Shown here in pieces: positions 17,298-25,041 of a stretch of DNA of 64,000 bases. The notes beneath the pieces are model-generated. The model worked only from the letters and a program-made list of their open reading frames with translations. It was not told where the DNA came from and made no database searches. The first letter of the stretch is position 1, and each line of letters begins with the position of its first letter. A program made the position numbers and the translations under genes. Origin of the DNA: Streptomyces sp. NBC_00683 (GTDB lineage Bacteria; Actinomycetota; Actinomycetes; Streptomycetales; Streptomycetaceae); contig NZ_CP109013.1 in assembly GCF_036226745.1 (NCBI RefSeq), forward strand, positions 3,410,001 through 3,474,000, read 5' to 3'.

Positions 17298-18647
17298 TCA
17301 GAGTCCGAGGCTGCTGCGCGTGCGCCGTACGGTGCGGCGCAGCCGGACCGCCGCTCCGCCGGGTCCGCCGCCGCCGGGCAGGAGGAGCTTCTGCAGACGG
17401 CGGCGCTTGAAGTAGTGCTGGGTCGTCGCGTCGAGCCCGCCGCGCAGCCAGGTCTCGGCCTCGCCGCGCAGTGCGGGGTGGAGGCCGGACTGCATGCAGT
17501 AGCCGACGGTCCTGACCAGCGGTGCGAGGGTGTCCGGGGCGGTGCGGGACAGCTCCGGGACGGGCTCGCTCCCCTGCTCGTCCAGGTCGGGTACGAGGTG
17601 GTCGGCGATGGTCAGCGGGATGCGGTTGCTGTTCTCGTACGGGGTGATGCGGTCCAGGACGAGTCGGGTGCCGACCCGGGCGACGGGGATGCCGTAGTAC
17701 GCGGCGGCCGTGAACATCGCGGTGGAGAAGCAGCCGACGACGAGCGTGGGTGCGCACCGTTCGTAGAGCGTCTCGGCGAGCAGCGGGCTGTCCAGTGTGC
17801 TCAGGCGCACCCCCGCGGCGGCGGCCGCGTCGTCCAGGGCCCGGGAGTAGCGGGCCGGTGCGGTGGGGTGCGGCTTGAAGAGGATGGAGGTGTGACCCGC
17901 GCGCGCCGCACCGTGCAGCATGCGGATGTGCAGGTCCTCCTCCTCCTCGGGCGTGAGGATGTTCAGGGCGGCGAGGTACTGCCCGAGGAGTACTGCGGTG
18001 GGTGCCTCGGCCTCGACCGCCGCGAGCCTGCGGTCGCCGTCGGCCGCCCGGGCGATCTCGCCGAGGACCTTGCGGAAGGCATCGTCCGGTACGAGTTCGG
18101 GCTCGACGCCCGCCTCCGCCAGCAGCAGCGGCTTCAGGCCGGTCACCAGGTCCAGGTGGAGCACGCGCTGGATGCGGCAGGCGATCGACACCGGCACCTT
18201 GTTCCGGGTGGGGCCGTAGGTCATCAGGCCGTCCGCGTACACGTGCAGGGCGCTCTCGGCGAAGATCGCGGCCAGGGCGCGGGCCGGGTTGACCTGGATG
18301 GATTCGACGGCCAGGTCGACGGGGTTCTCCGGAGGGATCCCCCAGGCGAGCCGGAAGGCCCGCTGCCACAGCTCGGTCTCCTCCGAGCGGGGGCCCCAGC
18401 CGCTCGGGTGGTGGGGGCTGATCGCCTCGTTCCAGTCGACGACGGAGTCGAAGCGGGCGGCGATGTCTCCGTAGCCCCGCATCTCCTCCAGCCGGAGGGC
18501 GGTTTCGGGGATCTCCGCGTTGTTGGAGACGAGCAGGATGCGGTGGCTGTCCTGGCCGGGTCCGAACTGGCCGGCGTCCAGGGCCGCCGCGAGCGTGGCC
18601 GCCCCGTACAGGGTGGAGACCTGGAAGATCTGGGTACGCGTGGGCAT
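17298..18647 (-). CDS. Alpha-2,8-polysialyltransferase-like protein, second copy
   Basis: This 449-residue paralogue of the protein at 11080-12420 shares its order of motifs: VYADGLMTYGPT (136-147), the His-Pro motif FKPHPTAP (257-264) and the Ser/Thr motif VVGCFSTA (303-310). It is closer to canonical motifs than the first copy because the Ser-Thr pair is intact. A basic YFKRRRLQKLLL segment near the C-terminus is shared by both. It starts 3 bases after the GT2 stop, so the two are co-translated. One copy may start the chain and the other extend it, but sequence cannot say which. Confidence 0.78.
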   Translation of the reverse strand: MPTRTQIFQVSTLYGAATLAAALDAGQFGPGQDSHRILLVSNNAEIPETALRLEEMRGYGDIAARFDSVVDWNEAISPHHPSGWGPRSEETELWQRAFRLAWGIPPENPVDLAVESIQVNPARALAAIFAESALHVYADGLMTYGPTRNKVPVSIACRIQRVLHLDLVTGLKPLLLAEAGVEPELVPDDAFRKVLGEIARAADGDRRLAAVEAEAPTAVLLGQYLAALNILTPEEEEDLHIRMLHGAARAGHTSILFKPHPTAPARYSRALDDAAAAAGVRLSTLDSPLLAETLYERCAPTLVVGCFSTAMFTAAAYYGIPVARVGTRLVLDRITPYENSNRIPLTIADHLVPDLDEQGSEPVPELSRTAPDTLAPLVRTVGYCMQSGLHPALRGEAETWLRGGLDATTQHYFKRRRLQKLLLPGGGGPGGAAVRLRRTVRRTRSSLGL

Positions 18648-18650
18648 GGG

Positions 18651-19649
18651 TCAGGCGGCCTTCTGCTTGTCACGCAGGCGGTTGAGCAGGGTGCTGCGCT
18701 TGTTGTCCATCATCGTCAGGGTCCTGTCGAGCACCGGCTGCGGCATGCGGTGCAGTGCGGCGGTCGACTCGTGGCGCAGCCGCCGGGCGGTGGCGGGGTC
18801 GTACACGTCCGCCTTCTCGTTGTGGAACGCGATCATCGCGCAGTAGGTGCGGACCGCCTTGGGCAGAAGGAGTTCCGCGTCCCGGTCCCGGTCGATCTCC
18901 TCGACGAGCGTGTCGTAGGCGGGGAAGAAGTCGAGCTGCCGGGAGTCCTTGATCTGGGTGAGGGACGTGGTGACTCCGCGCCGGTAGAAGATGCCGTAGA
19001 GGCCCAGTGCCGCGTAGGTGCGGGCGTGCAGGTGGAGCCGCCAGATGAACAACCGGTCCTCGGCGGTGCGCAGTTCGGTGGCGAACCGCAGTGTGCCGTC
19101 CTCGAAGAGCCGCCGGTGGTAGATCCCCGCCCATACGAACGGGTAGTCGACCATCGTCTCCCGCTCGGGGGCCGCGATGCCCTCCCTCGGGTCGAGCACG
19201 GTGTCGCGGAGCCGGGCCGGCGCGCGGCGCACCACGCGGCTGGTGCCGGTGGACTGCACGTGGTCGGTGCGGGCGAAGTCGCAGTCGAGTTCCTGCGCGG
19301 CGTGCAGGAGCCGGGCCAGATGGCCGGGCGCGTACCAGTCGTCGCCGTCGAGGAAGGTGACGAAGTCGCCGCGGGCCGCGTCGATGCCGCTGTTACGGGC
19401 TGCCGCGATCCCCACGTTCGTGCCGTGCCGGATGACCTCGGCCTGCGGAAGTCTCTCCGCCCACCGGTCGATGACGGACGGCGTGTCGTCCGTCGAGCAG
19501 TCGTCGACCAGCAGGAACTCCACATCCGGGCCTGCGTTGCGGGCCAGGCTGCTCAGCGCCGCGTCGGCGAAGGCCGCGACATTGTGGAAGGGAACGACGA
19601 CGGACAGTTTCGGCACGCGGGGACTCACCTTCGATCTTGGTCCACTCAC
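18651..19649 (-). CDS. GT2 family glycosyltransferase, second copy
   Basis: A GT-A glycosyltransferase with KLSVVVPFHNV, VDDCSTDDT and FLDGDDW motifs (Asp-X-Asp at about 104-107), paralogous to the protein at 10094-11083. The start is not certain: GTG at 19649 follows a TTAGC hexamer, while GTG at 19628 is preceded directly by GAAGG. It is the first gene of the minus-strand run GT2, POLYST, GT29-like, pyruvyltransferase fusion, acyltransferase, in which neighbouring genes overlap or lie within about 60 bases. It probably adds a neutral hexose to the polymer. Confidence 0.88.
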   Translation of the reverse strand: MSGPRSKVSPRVPKLSVVVPFHNVAAFADAALSSLARNAGPDVEFLLVDDCSTDDTPSVIDRWAERLPQAEVIRHGTNVGIAAARNSGIDAARGDFVTFLDGDDWYAPGHLARLLHAAQELDCDFARTDHVQSTGTSRVVRRAPARLRDTVLDPREGIAAPERETMVDYPFVWAGIYHRRLFEDGTLRFATELRTAEDRLFIWRLHLHARTYAALGLYGIFYRRGVTTSLTQIKDSRQLDFFPAYDTLVEEIDRDRDAELLLPKAVRTYCAMIAFHNEKADVYDPATARRLRHESTAALHRMPQPVLDRTLTMMDNKRSTLLNRLRDKQKAA

Positions 19650-19730
19650 GCTAATGAGTCACGCGGAGGAGCGGGTGTCCTCCGGCCCGACGAGCGGTGA
19701 ACTCTGGGCATCCGCGCGATGACCTGCCCC

Positions 19731-19775
19731 GGGGGCGCCGTGCCCGGCGGGGGCGCCGTGCCCGGCGGGGGCGCC
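19731..19775. repeat. 18-bp direct repeat, about 2.5 copies
   Basis: Copies at 19731-19748 and 19749-19766 are identical (GGGGGCGCCGTGCCCGGC), with a partial third to 19775. It lies between the start of the GT2 gene and the end of the TetR gene. GGCGCC inside each unit is palindromic, so short hairpins are possible. Confidence 0.75.
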
Positions 19776-19794
19776 CCGCCTCACCGCACCCGCC

Positions 19795-20439
19795 TCACCG
19801 CACTCCGTACCGCGCCTCGATGCCCGCGACGATGATCCACAGGCCGTCCTCGAAGCGCTCGTCGTAGCCGGCGAAGATCTCGGCGCCCGCTGCCGCGGCG
19901 AGCGGGAACCGCTCCATCCGCCGGGCCCGTTCGCCGATGTCGAAGCCCTCCCGGCGCTCGTCCGGCATCGGCTGGACGCCCTGCTCCTCGGTGACGAAGC
20001 CCATCGTGTACGAGTACGCGGTGATGCCGGCCCGTACCGCCTGCCGCAGTTCGAAGCCCGCGCCGACCATGGTCCGCAGATGGGTTTCGAGTCCTTCGGC
20101 GTGGTCGGTGCCGGTGAACCTGGCGCCGCTGTAGACCTTCGCGCCGTCCCGGTAGCGCAGCAGAGCGGCACGCAGTCCGCTGTTGTACGCGACGAGTTGC
20201 CGCTGCCAGGTGTCCTCGGTGGGGCCGGGCAGTTCCTCGTCGAGCATCCGGCGGTACATCACGGTCGCCATCTCGTCGAGCAGTGCCTGCTTGTCCTTGA
20301 AGTGCCAGTACAGAGCGGGCGCCTTGACGTCCAGCTCCCTGGCGATGGCGCGCAGGGTCAGCCCGTCCAGGCCCACCTCGTTCAGCAGGCGCAGTGCCGT
20401 GTCGGCGACCCGCGCCCTGTCGATCTTCGTCGTACCCAC
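19795..20439 (-). CDS. TetR-family repressor of the divergent monooxygenase
   Basis: A 214-residue TetR regulator with an N-terminal HTH (LDGLTLRAIARELDVKAPALYWHF, about 24-47) and a TetR_C-type ligand domain, like TetR-class proteins that guard FAD monooxygenases or efflux pumps. It is divergent from the monooxygenase. The 38 bases between starts contain one perfect TTAAC-N3-GTTAA palindrome, and a second lies within the first codons of the monooxygenase. It likely represses both genes and releases on binding an aromatic or quinone-like ligand. The GTG start has CAAG just before it, and a TAAATT hexamer 7 bases upstream suggests a leaderless message. Confidence 0.88.
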   Translation of the reverse strand: MGTTKIDRARVADTALRLLNEVGLDGLTLRAIARELDVKAPALYWHFKDKQALLDEMATVMYRRMLDEELPGPTEDTWQRQLVAYNSGLRAALLRYRDGAKVYSGARFTGTDHAEGLETHLRTMVGAGFELRQAVRAGITAYSYTMGFVTEEQGVQPMPDERREGFDIGERARRMERFPLAAAAGAEIFAGYDERFEDGLWIIVAGIEARYGVR

Positions 20440-20440
20440 C

Positions 20441-20499
20441 TTGACAATTTAACAGCGTTAAGCGCAAACTCCGAACCATGGAACTTAACAGCGTTAAGG
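20441..20499. promoter_or_regulatory. Divergent promoter with two TetR operators
   Basis: Two identical 13-bp palindromes, TTAACAGCGTTAA, lie at 20449-20461 and 20485-20497, centres 36 bases apart. For the plus gene, TTGACA (20441-20446) and CAAACT (20465-20470) make a promoter with an 18-base spacer. The expected transcription start falls at the ATG at 20478, so the message would be leaderless. One operator lies between the -35 and -10, the other over codons 3-7. Confidence 0.75.
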
Positions 20500-21902
20500 A
20501 AACTGAGGTACTGATCGTCGGAGCCGGCCCCAGTGGCCTGGCCCTCGCCTGCGACCTGGCACGCAGAGGGGTGCGCGCCCTCGTCGTCGAGCAGGCCGCC
20601 GCGCTCTTCCCGGGCTCACGGGGCAAGGGCATCCAGCCGCGCACGAGGGAGGTGCTCGACGACCTCGGGGTGGGCGACGCGGTGCGCACGTACGGCGGCG
20701 CCGCCCCCGTCGGCATGACCTGGCGCGACGGGGAGCGGCAGGGCCCGTACGACATGTTCCGCCGCGCGGCACCGACGGACGCGGAGCCGTACGGGGAACC
20801 GTGGATGATGCCGCAGTGGCGGACCCAGGAGATCCTGCTCGCCCGGCTGCGCGAGCTGGGCGGCGACGTCACCTTCTCCACCGCCCTGACCGGCCTCGCC
20901 CAGGACCCCGACGGGGTCACCGCCGAACTGTCCACGGGCCCGGTGCGCGCGTCCTACCTGGTCGCCGCGGACGGCGGGCGCTCCACGGTCCGGCGCACGC
21001 TCGGCATCCCGATGGACGGCGAGAGCGTCGACCCCGCACCCATGCTGGTCGCCGACGTCCGGGTCACGGAAACGGCCCTGGACCGGCTGAACTGGCACAT
21101 CTTCACCGGCGACGCGGGCTACACCACCCTGTGCCCGCTGCCCGGCACGGCCGACTTCCAGCTCGTCGCCCAGTTCAAGGACGGCGAGCCGGACACCTCA
21201 CCCGAGGCCGTACGGGAGCTCGTCGCCGCCCGCACCCACCTGAACCCGCAGGACGTCACCGAGGTGCGCTGGAGCTCGGACTTCCGGCCGCGCGCCGCAC
21301 TGGCCGAGCGCTTCCGCGCGGGCCGCGTCTTCCTCACCGGCGACGCCGCCCATGTCCACTCCCCGGCCGGCGGGCAGGGCCTGAACACCAGTGTCCAGGA
21401 CGCGTACAACCTCGGCTGGAAGCTCGGCCAGGTCCTGCGGCAGGGCGCGCCGCCCGCACTGCTCGACAGCTACGAGGAGGAGCGGCGCCCCGTGGCCGCC
21501 GACATGCTGGGCCTGTCGACCCGGATCCACCGCGGCGAGCAGGAACGCGGCGCCGCCACCCAGCAGCTGGGGCTCGGCTACCGCGAAGGCCCCCTGTCCC
21601 GCGGCCGGGCGGGCCTGCTCGAAGCCGGCGACCGGGCACCGGACGGGCCGGCGGGCGACGGGCGGCGGCTCTTCGACGTCTTCCGGGGGCCGCACTTCAC
21701 CCTGCTCGCCGTCGGCACCGACACCGGACTGCCCGCATACGGAGGCGCGTTGCTGCACAGCCACCGGGCGGCGGCCTGCGAGGCGTACGGCAAGGGCCTG
21801 TTCCTCGTCCGCCCCGACGGCTACATCGGCTGGGCCGGCGACGACACCTCGGGGCTCACGGAGTACGCCGCGACACTGGGCCTTGACCTCAAGCTTGGTT
21901 GA
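20478..21902 (+). CDS. FAD-dependent aromatic monooxygenase (PHBH-type hydroxylase)
   Basis: A 474-residue class A flavin monooxygenase. It shows the FAD-binding VLIVGAGPSGLALA near 11-24, the DG motif region AADGGRSTVRRTLG near 168-181, and the second FAD motif FLTGDAAHVHSPAGGQG near 284-300. A thioredoxin-like C-terminal part follows, as in PheA/TfdB and polyketide hydroxylases. It uses NAD(P)H and oxygen to hydroxylate an aromatic substrate, and some relatives inactivate rifamycins or tetracyclines. It is controlled by the divergent TetR. Its last codons contain a SoxR-box-like promoter for the next gene. Confidence 0.9.
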   Translation: MELNSVKETEVLIVGAGPSGLALACDLARRGVRALVVEQAAALFPGSRGKGIQPRTREVLDDLGVGDAVRTYGGAAPVGMTWRDGERQGPYDMFRRAAPTDAEPYGEPWMMPQWRTQEILLARLRELGGDVTFSTALTGLAQDPDGVTAELSTGPVRASYLVAADGGRSTVRRTLGIPMDGESVDPAPMLVADVRVTETALDRLNWHIFTGDAGYTTLCPLPGTADFQLVAQFKDGEPDTSPEAVRELVAARTHLNPQDVTEVRWSSDFRPRAALAERFRAGRVFLTGDAAHVHSPAGGQGLNTSVQDAYNLGWKLGQVLRQGAPPALLDSYEEERRPVAADMLGLSTRIHRGEQERGAATQQLGLGYREGPLSRGRAGLLEAGDRAPDGPAGDGRRLFDVFRGPHFTLLAVGTDTGLPAYGGALLHSHRAAACEAYGKGLFLVRPDGYIGWAGDDTSGLTEYAATLGLDLKLG

Positions 21903-21920
21903 GGTCCTACGTTCGAGGAC
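21883..21920 (+). promoter_or_regulatory. SoxR-box-like MerR-type promoter
   Basis: GACCTCAA (21885-21892) and TTGAGGTC (21899-21906) form a perfect 8-bp inverted repeat with a 6-base centre, matching the CCTCAA-N6-TTGAGG core of SoxR boxes. TTGACC (21883-21888) and TACGTT (21908-21913) are separated by 19 bases, the long spacer typical of MerR-family promoters. TACGTT ends 7 bases before the ATG at 21921, so the transcript would be leaderless. The left part overlaps the end of the monooxygenase gene. Confidence 0.7.
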
Positions 21921-22379
21921 ATGGACTACTCACATGACGACGCAGGACTCGCACGGCAGCCCATCGGCTACTGGAGCTGGGCCGCCCACGAAGCGACCGT
22001 GACCCACATCCGCGCCGCCCTCGCCGAGCACGGCCTCACCCAGCCGCCCTGGTGGGTGATCAACCAGCTCGTCGACGCGGACGACAAGGGCCGTCCCCGC
22101 GCGGAGGTGGTGGCGATGCTCCGCGGCTACCTGTCCGTCGGGGACGCACTGGAGCCCGAGATCGACACCCTCATCGCACGGGGCCTGGTCACCCAGGACA
22201 CCACCACCCGCCTGCGGCTGACCCCCGAGGGGCACGCACTGCGCGAAAAGGCGTACGAACGGGTCGGCCGGGCCAGCGCGGAGATCCACGCCGGCATCCC
22301 GGACGAGGAGTTCGTCGCCGCCCTCAAGGTGCTCCAGCGCATGATCCACAACGTGGGCGGCAAGGCCTGGCACCACTGA
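21921..22379 (+). CDS. MarR-family winged-helix regulator
   Basis: A 152-residue MarR-like protein. The winged helix covers about residues 45-105, with RPRAEVVAMLRGYLSVGDALEPEIDTLIARGLV as helix-turn-helix and RLRLTPEGHALREKA as the wing. The C-terminal helix IPDEEFVAALKVLQRMIHNVGG fits dimerisation. It lies 18 bases after the monooxygenase but has its own SoxR-box-like promoter, so it may be induced by redox-cycling compounds. Target unknown. Confidence 0.8.
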   Translation: MDYSHDDAGLARQPIGYWSWAAHEATVTHIRAALAEHGLTQPPWWVINQLVDADDKGRPRAEVVAMLRGYLSVGDALEPEIDTLIARGLVTQDTTTRLRLTPEGHALREKAYERVGRASAEIHAGIPDEEFVAALKVLQRMIHNVGGKAWHH

Positions 22380-22403
22380 ACGCCCGGGGCGGACGCGGCC
22401 CGC

Positions 22404-23063
22404 TCAGACGCTGCTGAAGGTGAGCTTCGCCGCGAAGCCCAGGAACAGCACACCCGCCGCCGAAGTGGCCCCCGCCGACAGCCGCTTGCGGCGGCGGAAC
22501 GCGGTGGCCAGGCGGGTGCCGCCGAATATGAGCATCGTGAGGTACAGGAAGCTGCCGATCTGCAGCAGGACGCCCAGCAGCAGGAAGGACAGGGCCGGGT
22601 AGGCGTACCCCGGGTCGACGAACTGCACGAAGAAGGAGATCAGGAACAGGATGGCCTTCGGGTTGAACAGGCTGACGACGAGCGCGCGGCGGTAGGGACG
22701 CTCGACGGCCGTGGCGGGCGTCGGGTCCTCCTCGGTCAGCTCGGCGACCCGCTGATGCCGCTCACGCCACGTCGACACGGCGGCCCTCAGCATCCCGATG
22801 GCCAGCCAGGTCAGATACCCCGCACCCGCGTACTTGACGACGGCGAAGAGCAGCGGCGTCGTCTGCAGCAGGGACGCGGCCCCCATGGCGGACAGCGTCA
22901 TCAGGACCGTGTCCCCGGTCCACACACCCGCTGCGGCCACATACCCGGTCCGCACACCACGCCGGGCGGCCACGGACAGCACGTACAGCGAGTTCGGCCC
23001 GGGCAGCAGAATGATCAGCACGAGGCCGGCGAGATAGGTCGGAAGATCGGTGACACCTAGCAT
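22404..23063 (-). CDS. LysE/RhtB-family amino acid exporter (LeuE-like)
   Basis: A 219-residue membrane protein with about six helices. The LysE family signature is ILLPGPNSLYVLSVAARRG near 18-36, and SLFNPKAILFLISFF near 131-145 is the second conserved block. A charged loop (EEDPTPATAVERPY) separates the halves. It most resembles LeuE-type leucine or threonine exporters. It is a monocistronic minus gene converging on the MarR gene. Confidence 0.88.
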   Translation of the reverse strand: MLGVTDLPTYLAGLVLIILLPGPNSLYVLSVAARRGVRTGYVAAAGVWTGDTVLMTLSAMGAASLLQTTPLLFAVVKYAGAGYLTWLAIGMLRAAVSTWRERHQRVAELTEEDPTPATAVERPYRRALVVSLFNPKAILFLISFFVQFVDPGYAYPALSFLLLGVLLQIGSFLYLTMLIFGGTRLATAFRRRKRLSAGATSAAGVLFLGFAAKLTFSSV

Positions 23064-23132
23064 GAACGGAGTGTCGCATGCGGGTACGACACTCCGTCCG
23101 GGCGGCCCGGATGCCGGACTGCCGCCGGTCGC

Positions 23133-23786
23133 CTACCGCACGAGGTCGGCGTACACGATGATGTTGTCCGGCCGGTGACCGTTCTCGAGTTCCCCGCCGC
23201 AGGTGATCAGGCGCAGTTCGGGGCGGGTCGTCTCCCCGTAGACCTTGTCGGTCGGGAAGCTGTCCTTGTCGACCTGTTCCAGTGCCCGGACCGCGAAGAC
23301 CGCGTCGGAACCGTCCGCGCGGGACACGGTGATGCGGTCGCCGGCCCTGATCCTGGAAACGTTCTTCAGCACCGCCGGTCCCTCGGCCGTGTCGAAGTGC
23401 CCGATGAGGACGGCGGGACCGAGCTCACCGGGCGTCACGCCCTTGGTGTACCAGCCGATCCGGTCCGCCTGTCCGACGGACGGGACCTCGACGGTGCCGT
23501 CCGCGGCCAGCCCGAGCTTCAGCACGGGACCTGTGTCGACGTCCGCGGACGGGACACGCACCCTGACGGGCGCGGAGGCGGTCATCGGCTCCGCGGGGAC
23601 GGCCGCCGACGAGGGGGCGGGCGATGTCGGGGCGGTGGTGGCCACGTGTGCGGGCGGGGTGGCCGCGCGGGCGCCGTCGTCGACGCCGCAGCCGGTCAGC
23701 GCACCGAGTACGAGGACCGCGAGCGCGGCGGCGGTGAGGCGGTGACCGGCGGTTCGGGTGGAGCGGCGGCCTTGGCGTGTGTGCAT
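23133..23786 (-). CDS. Class F sortase
   Basis: A 217-residue sortase with a signal/anchor segment at 15-33 ending in a possible lipobox LTGC, a Pro/Thr-rich linker to about 75, and a catalytic domain to the end. His130 in IGHFDT, Cys196 in LITCGG and a downstream Arg205 form the expected triad. Class F sortases, frequent in actinomycetes, join surface proteins to the wall. The gene follows a repeat-containing surface protein (23896-25041), its likely substrate. A perfect 13-bp stem-loop between them may lower sortase expression. Confidence 0.88.
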   Translation of the reverse strand: MHTRQGRRSTRTAGHRLTAAALAVLVLGALTGCGVDDGARAATPPAHVATTAPTSPAPSSAAVPAEPMTASAPVRVRVPSADVDTGPVLKLGLAADGTVEVPSVGQADRIGWYTKGVTPGELGPAVLIGHFDTAEGPAVLKNVSRIRAGDRITVSRADGSDAVFAVRALEQVDKDSFPTDKVYGETTRPELRLITCGGELENGHRPDNIIVYADLVR

Positions 23787-23807
23787 GAACTGCTCCCGGC
23801 GGGGCGA

Positions 23808-23848
23808 GCCCGGACGGGCCGTCGCTTCCTGCGGCGGCCCGTCCGGGC
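23808..23848 (-). terminator. Stem-loop between surface protein and sortase genes
   Basis: Arms GCCCGGACGGGCC (23808-23820) and GGCCCGTCCGGGC (23836-23848) are perfect reverse complements with a 15-base loop. On the minus strand it lies after the surface protein stop and 21 bases before the sortase start. It could be a terminator or a partial one that sets the substrate-to-sortase ratio. Confidence 0.6.
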
Positions 23849-23895
23849 GACGTGGGCGGCTGAGGGGGCTGTCCGGCCCGGCGGCCGGTCCGGCC

Positions 23896-25041
23896 TCAGC
23901 GACCGGCGGCGGCCCGGCGGCGGCGCAGGGCGACGAAGCCGATGCCCGCGGCGCTGAGCGCCGCGGCGGCGCCTCCCGCGGTCACCAGCATGTGGTCGTT
24001 GCCCTGCCCGTACTCCGCGCCGGCGGCGACGCCGCCCTTGGGGATCACCGTGGTCTGCGTGCCGTTCTCGGTGGTGCCGCTGTCCGGAGTGTTCCCGTAG
24101 AGGAAGCTGCAGCCCTTGGGGAGCTTCGGGAAGTCCGTGACGCTTGCCGGGTGGCCGCCGCCCTCGACGTTGGTGCGCAACTGCGGCGTGTGGCTGTCCG
24201 GGTTGAGGATCTCCCCGATGATTCCCGCGCTCGCGGGGAGCTTGGGGTGCTTGCGGTCCAGCGTCTCGAACACCTTCCCGTCGCCGAAGCTGCGGAAGAC
24301 GACGGACGGCCCGGACGGGCTGATCGTCAGAAGGGCCTCGAGGCCCGCTCCGATGTCCTTCTGGGCGGTGGCCACGCACTTGACGGGGGTCTCCGGGCCT
24401 TGGCCGTCGCTGCCGTGGTCGTTCACCGAGGTGATCCGCCCGTCGGAGAACAGGGTCACCGAGATGTCCCCGAAGAGCTTGGTCTCCTCCTTCTTGAATC
24501 CGTGGCCGGCCGCGAGGGTGCCGAGGAACTTGCTGCCGGAGCGGATCGTGGCCGAGTGGAAGACCTCGTCCTTCTCGCCGTGCCGGTAGACCTCGGCGCT
24601 CAGCCCGCCCTTGAGCGTGTCCTTGTGGACCAGGACGCCCGCCGGGGTTTCCGGCCCCTGGCCGTCGCTGCCGTGGTCGCTGACGGAGGTGACGGCACCC
24701 GTGCCGGTGAGGGTGACCTGGATGCCTTCGAAGACCCGGCTCTCCTTCGCGGCGTGTCCCGCACCCGCGGTGAGGGTGCCGAGCTGCTGGTCGCCCTTGA
24801 GGACGACCGCCGTGTAGTAGATGTCCGTGTCCCCGTGCCGGTAGACCTCGGCGGTCAGTCCGCCCTTGAGCTGGTCGGTGCGGACGAGGGTGCCCTCGGC
24901 GGTGGTCGAGGCGGCTGAACCGGCCTTCGGAGTGGTGTCGGCGAACGCCGTGGCTGCGGGGGCCAGGACCATGCCGGTGAGCGCTGCGGTTGCTACGGCG
25001 GTGCGAAGGGCGAGGCGACGGCGCGAGGTGGTGAGAGACAT
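23896..25041 (-). CDS. Surface protein with tandem domains, probable sortase F substrate
   Basis: The protein has 381 residues: a signal peptide (1-34, cleavage near AFA), two homologous repeats at about 57-133 and 141-219, both ending SV-X-DHGSDGQGPETP, a Cys-containing region to about 320, one membrane helix near 355-372 and a basic RRRR tail. That C-terminal layout is a cell-wall sorting signal, but LPXTG is absent; VIPKGGVAAG stands in its place. ATG at 25041 has GGAG 6 bases upstream; starts further 5' lack one. The class F sortase gene follows on the same strand. Function of the repeats is unknown. Confidence 0.75.
   Translation of the reverse strand: MSLTTSRRRLALRTAVATAALTGMVLAPAATAFADTTPKAGSAASTTAEGTLVRTDQLKGGLTAEVYRHGDTDIYYTAVVLKGDQQLGTLTAGAGHAAKESRVFEGIQVTLTGTGAVTSVSDHGSDGQGPETPAGVLVHKDTLKGGLSAEVYRHGEKDEVFHSATIRSGSKFLGTLAAGHGFKKEETKLFGDISVTLFSDGRITSVNDHGSDGQGPETPVKCVATAQKDIGAGLEALLTISPSGPSVVFRSFGDGKVFETLDRKHPKLPASAGIIGEILNPDSHTPQLRTNVEGGGHPASVTDFPKLPKGCSFLYGNTPDSGTTENGTQTTVIPKGGVAAGAEYGQGNDHMLVTAGGAAAALSAAGIGFVALRRRRAAAGR

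Noticed and set aside
5187..19649. Whether the glycopolymer cluster is a recent mobile island
   Set aside because: No integrase, transposase, tRNA boundary or direct repeat att sites are seen, and base composition equals that of the flanks.
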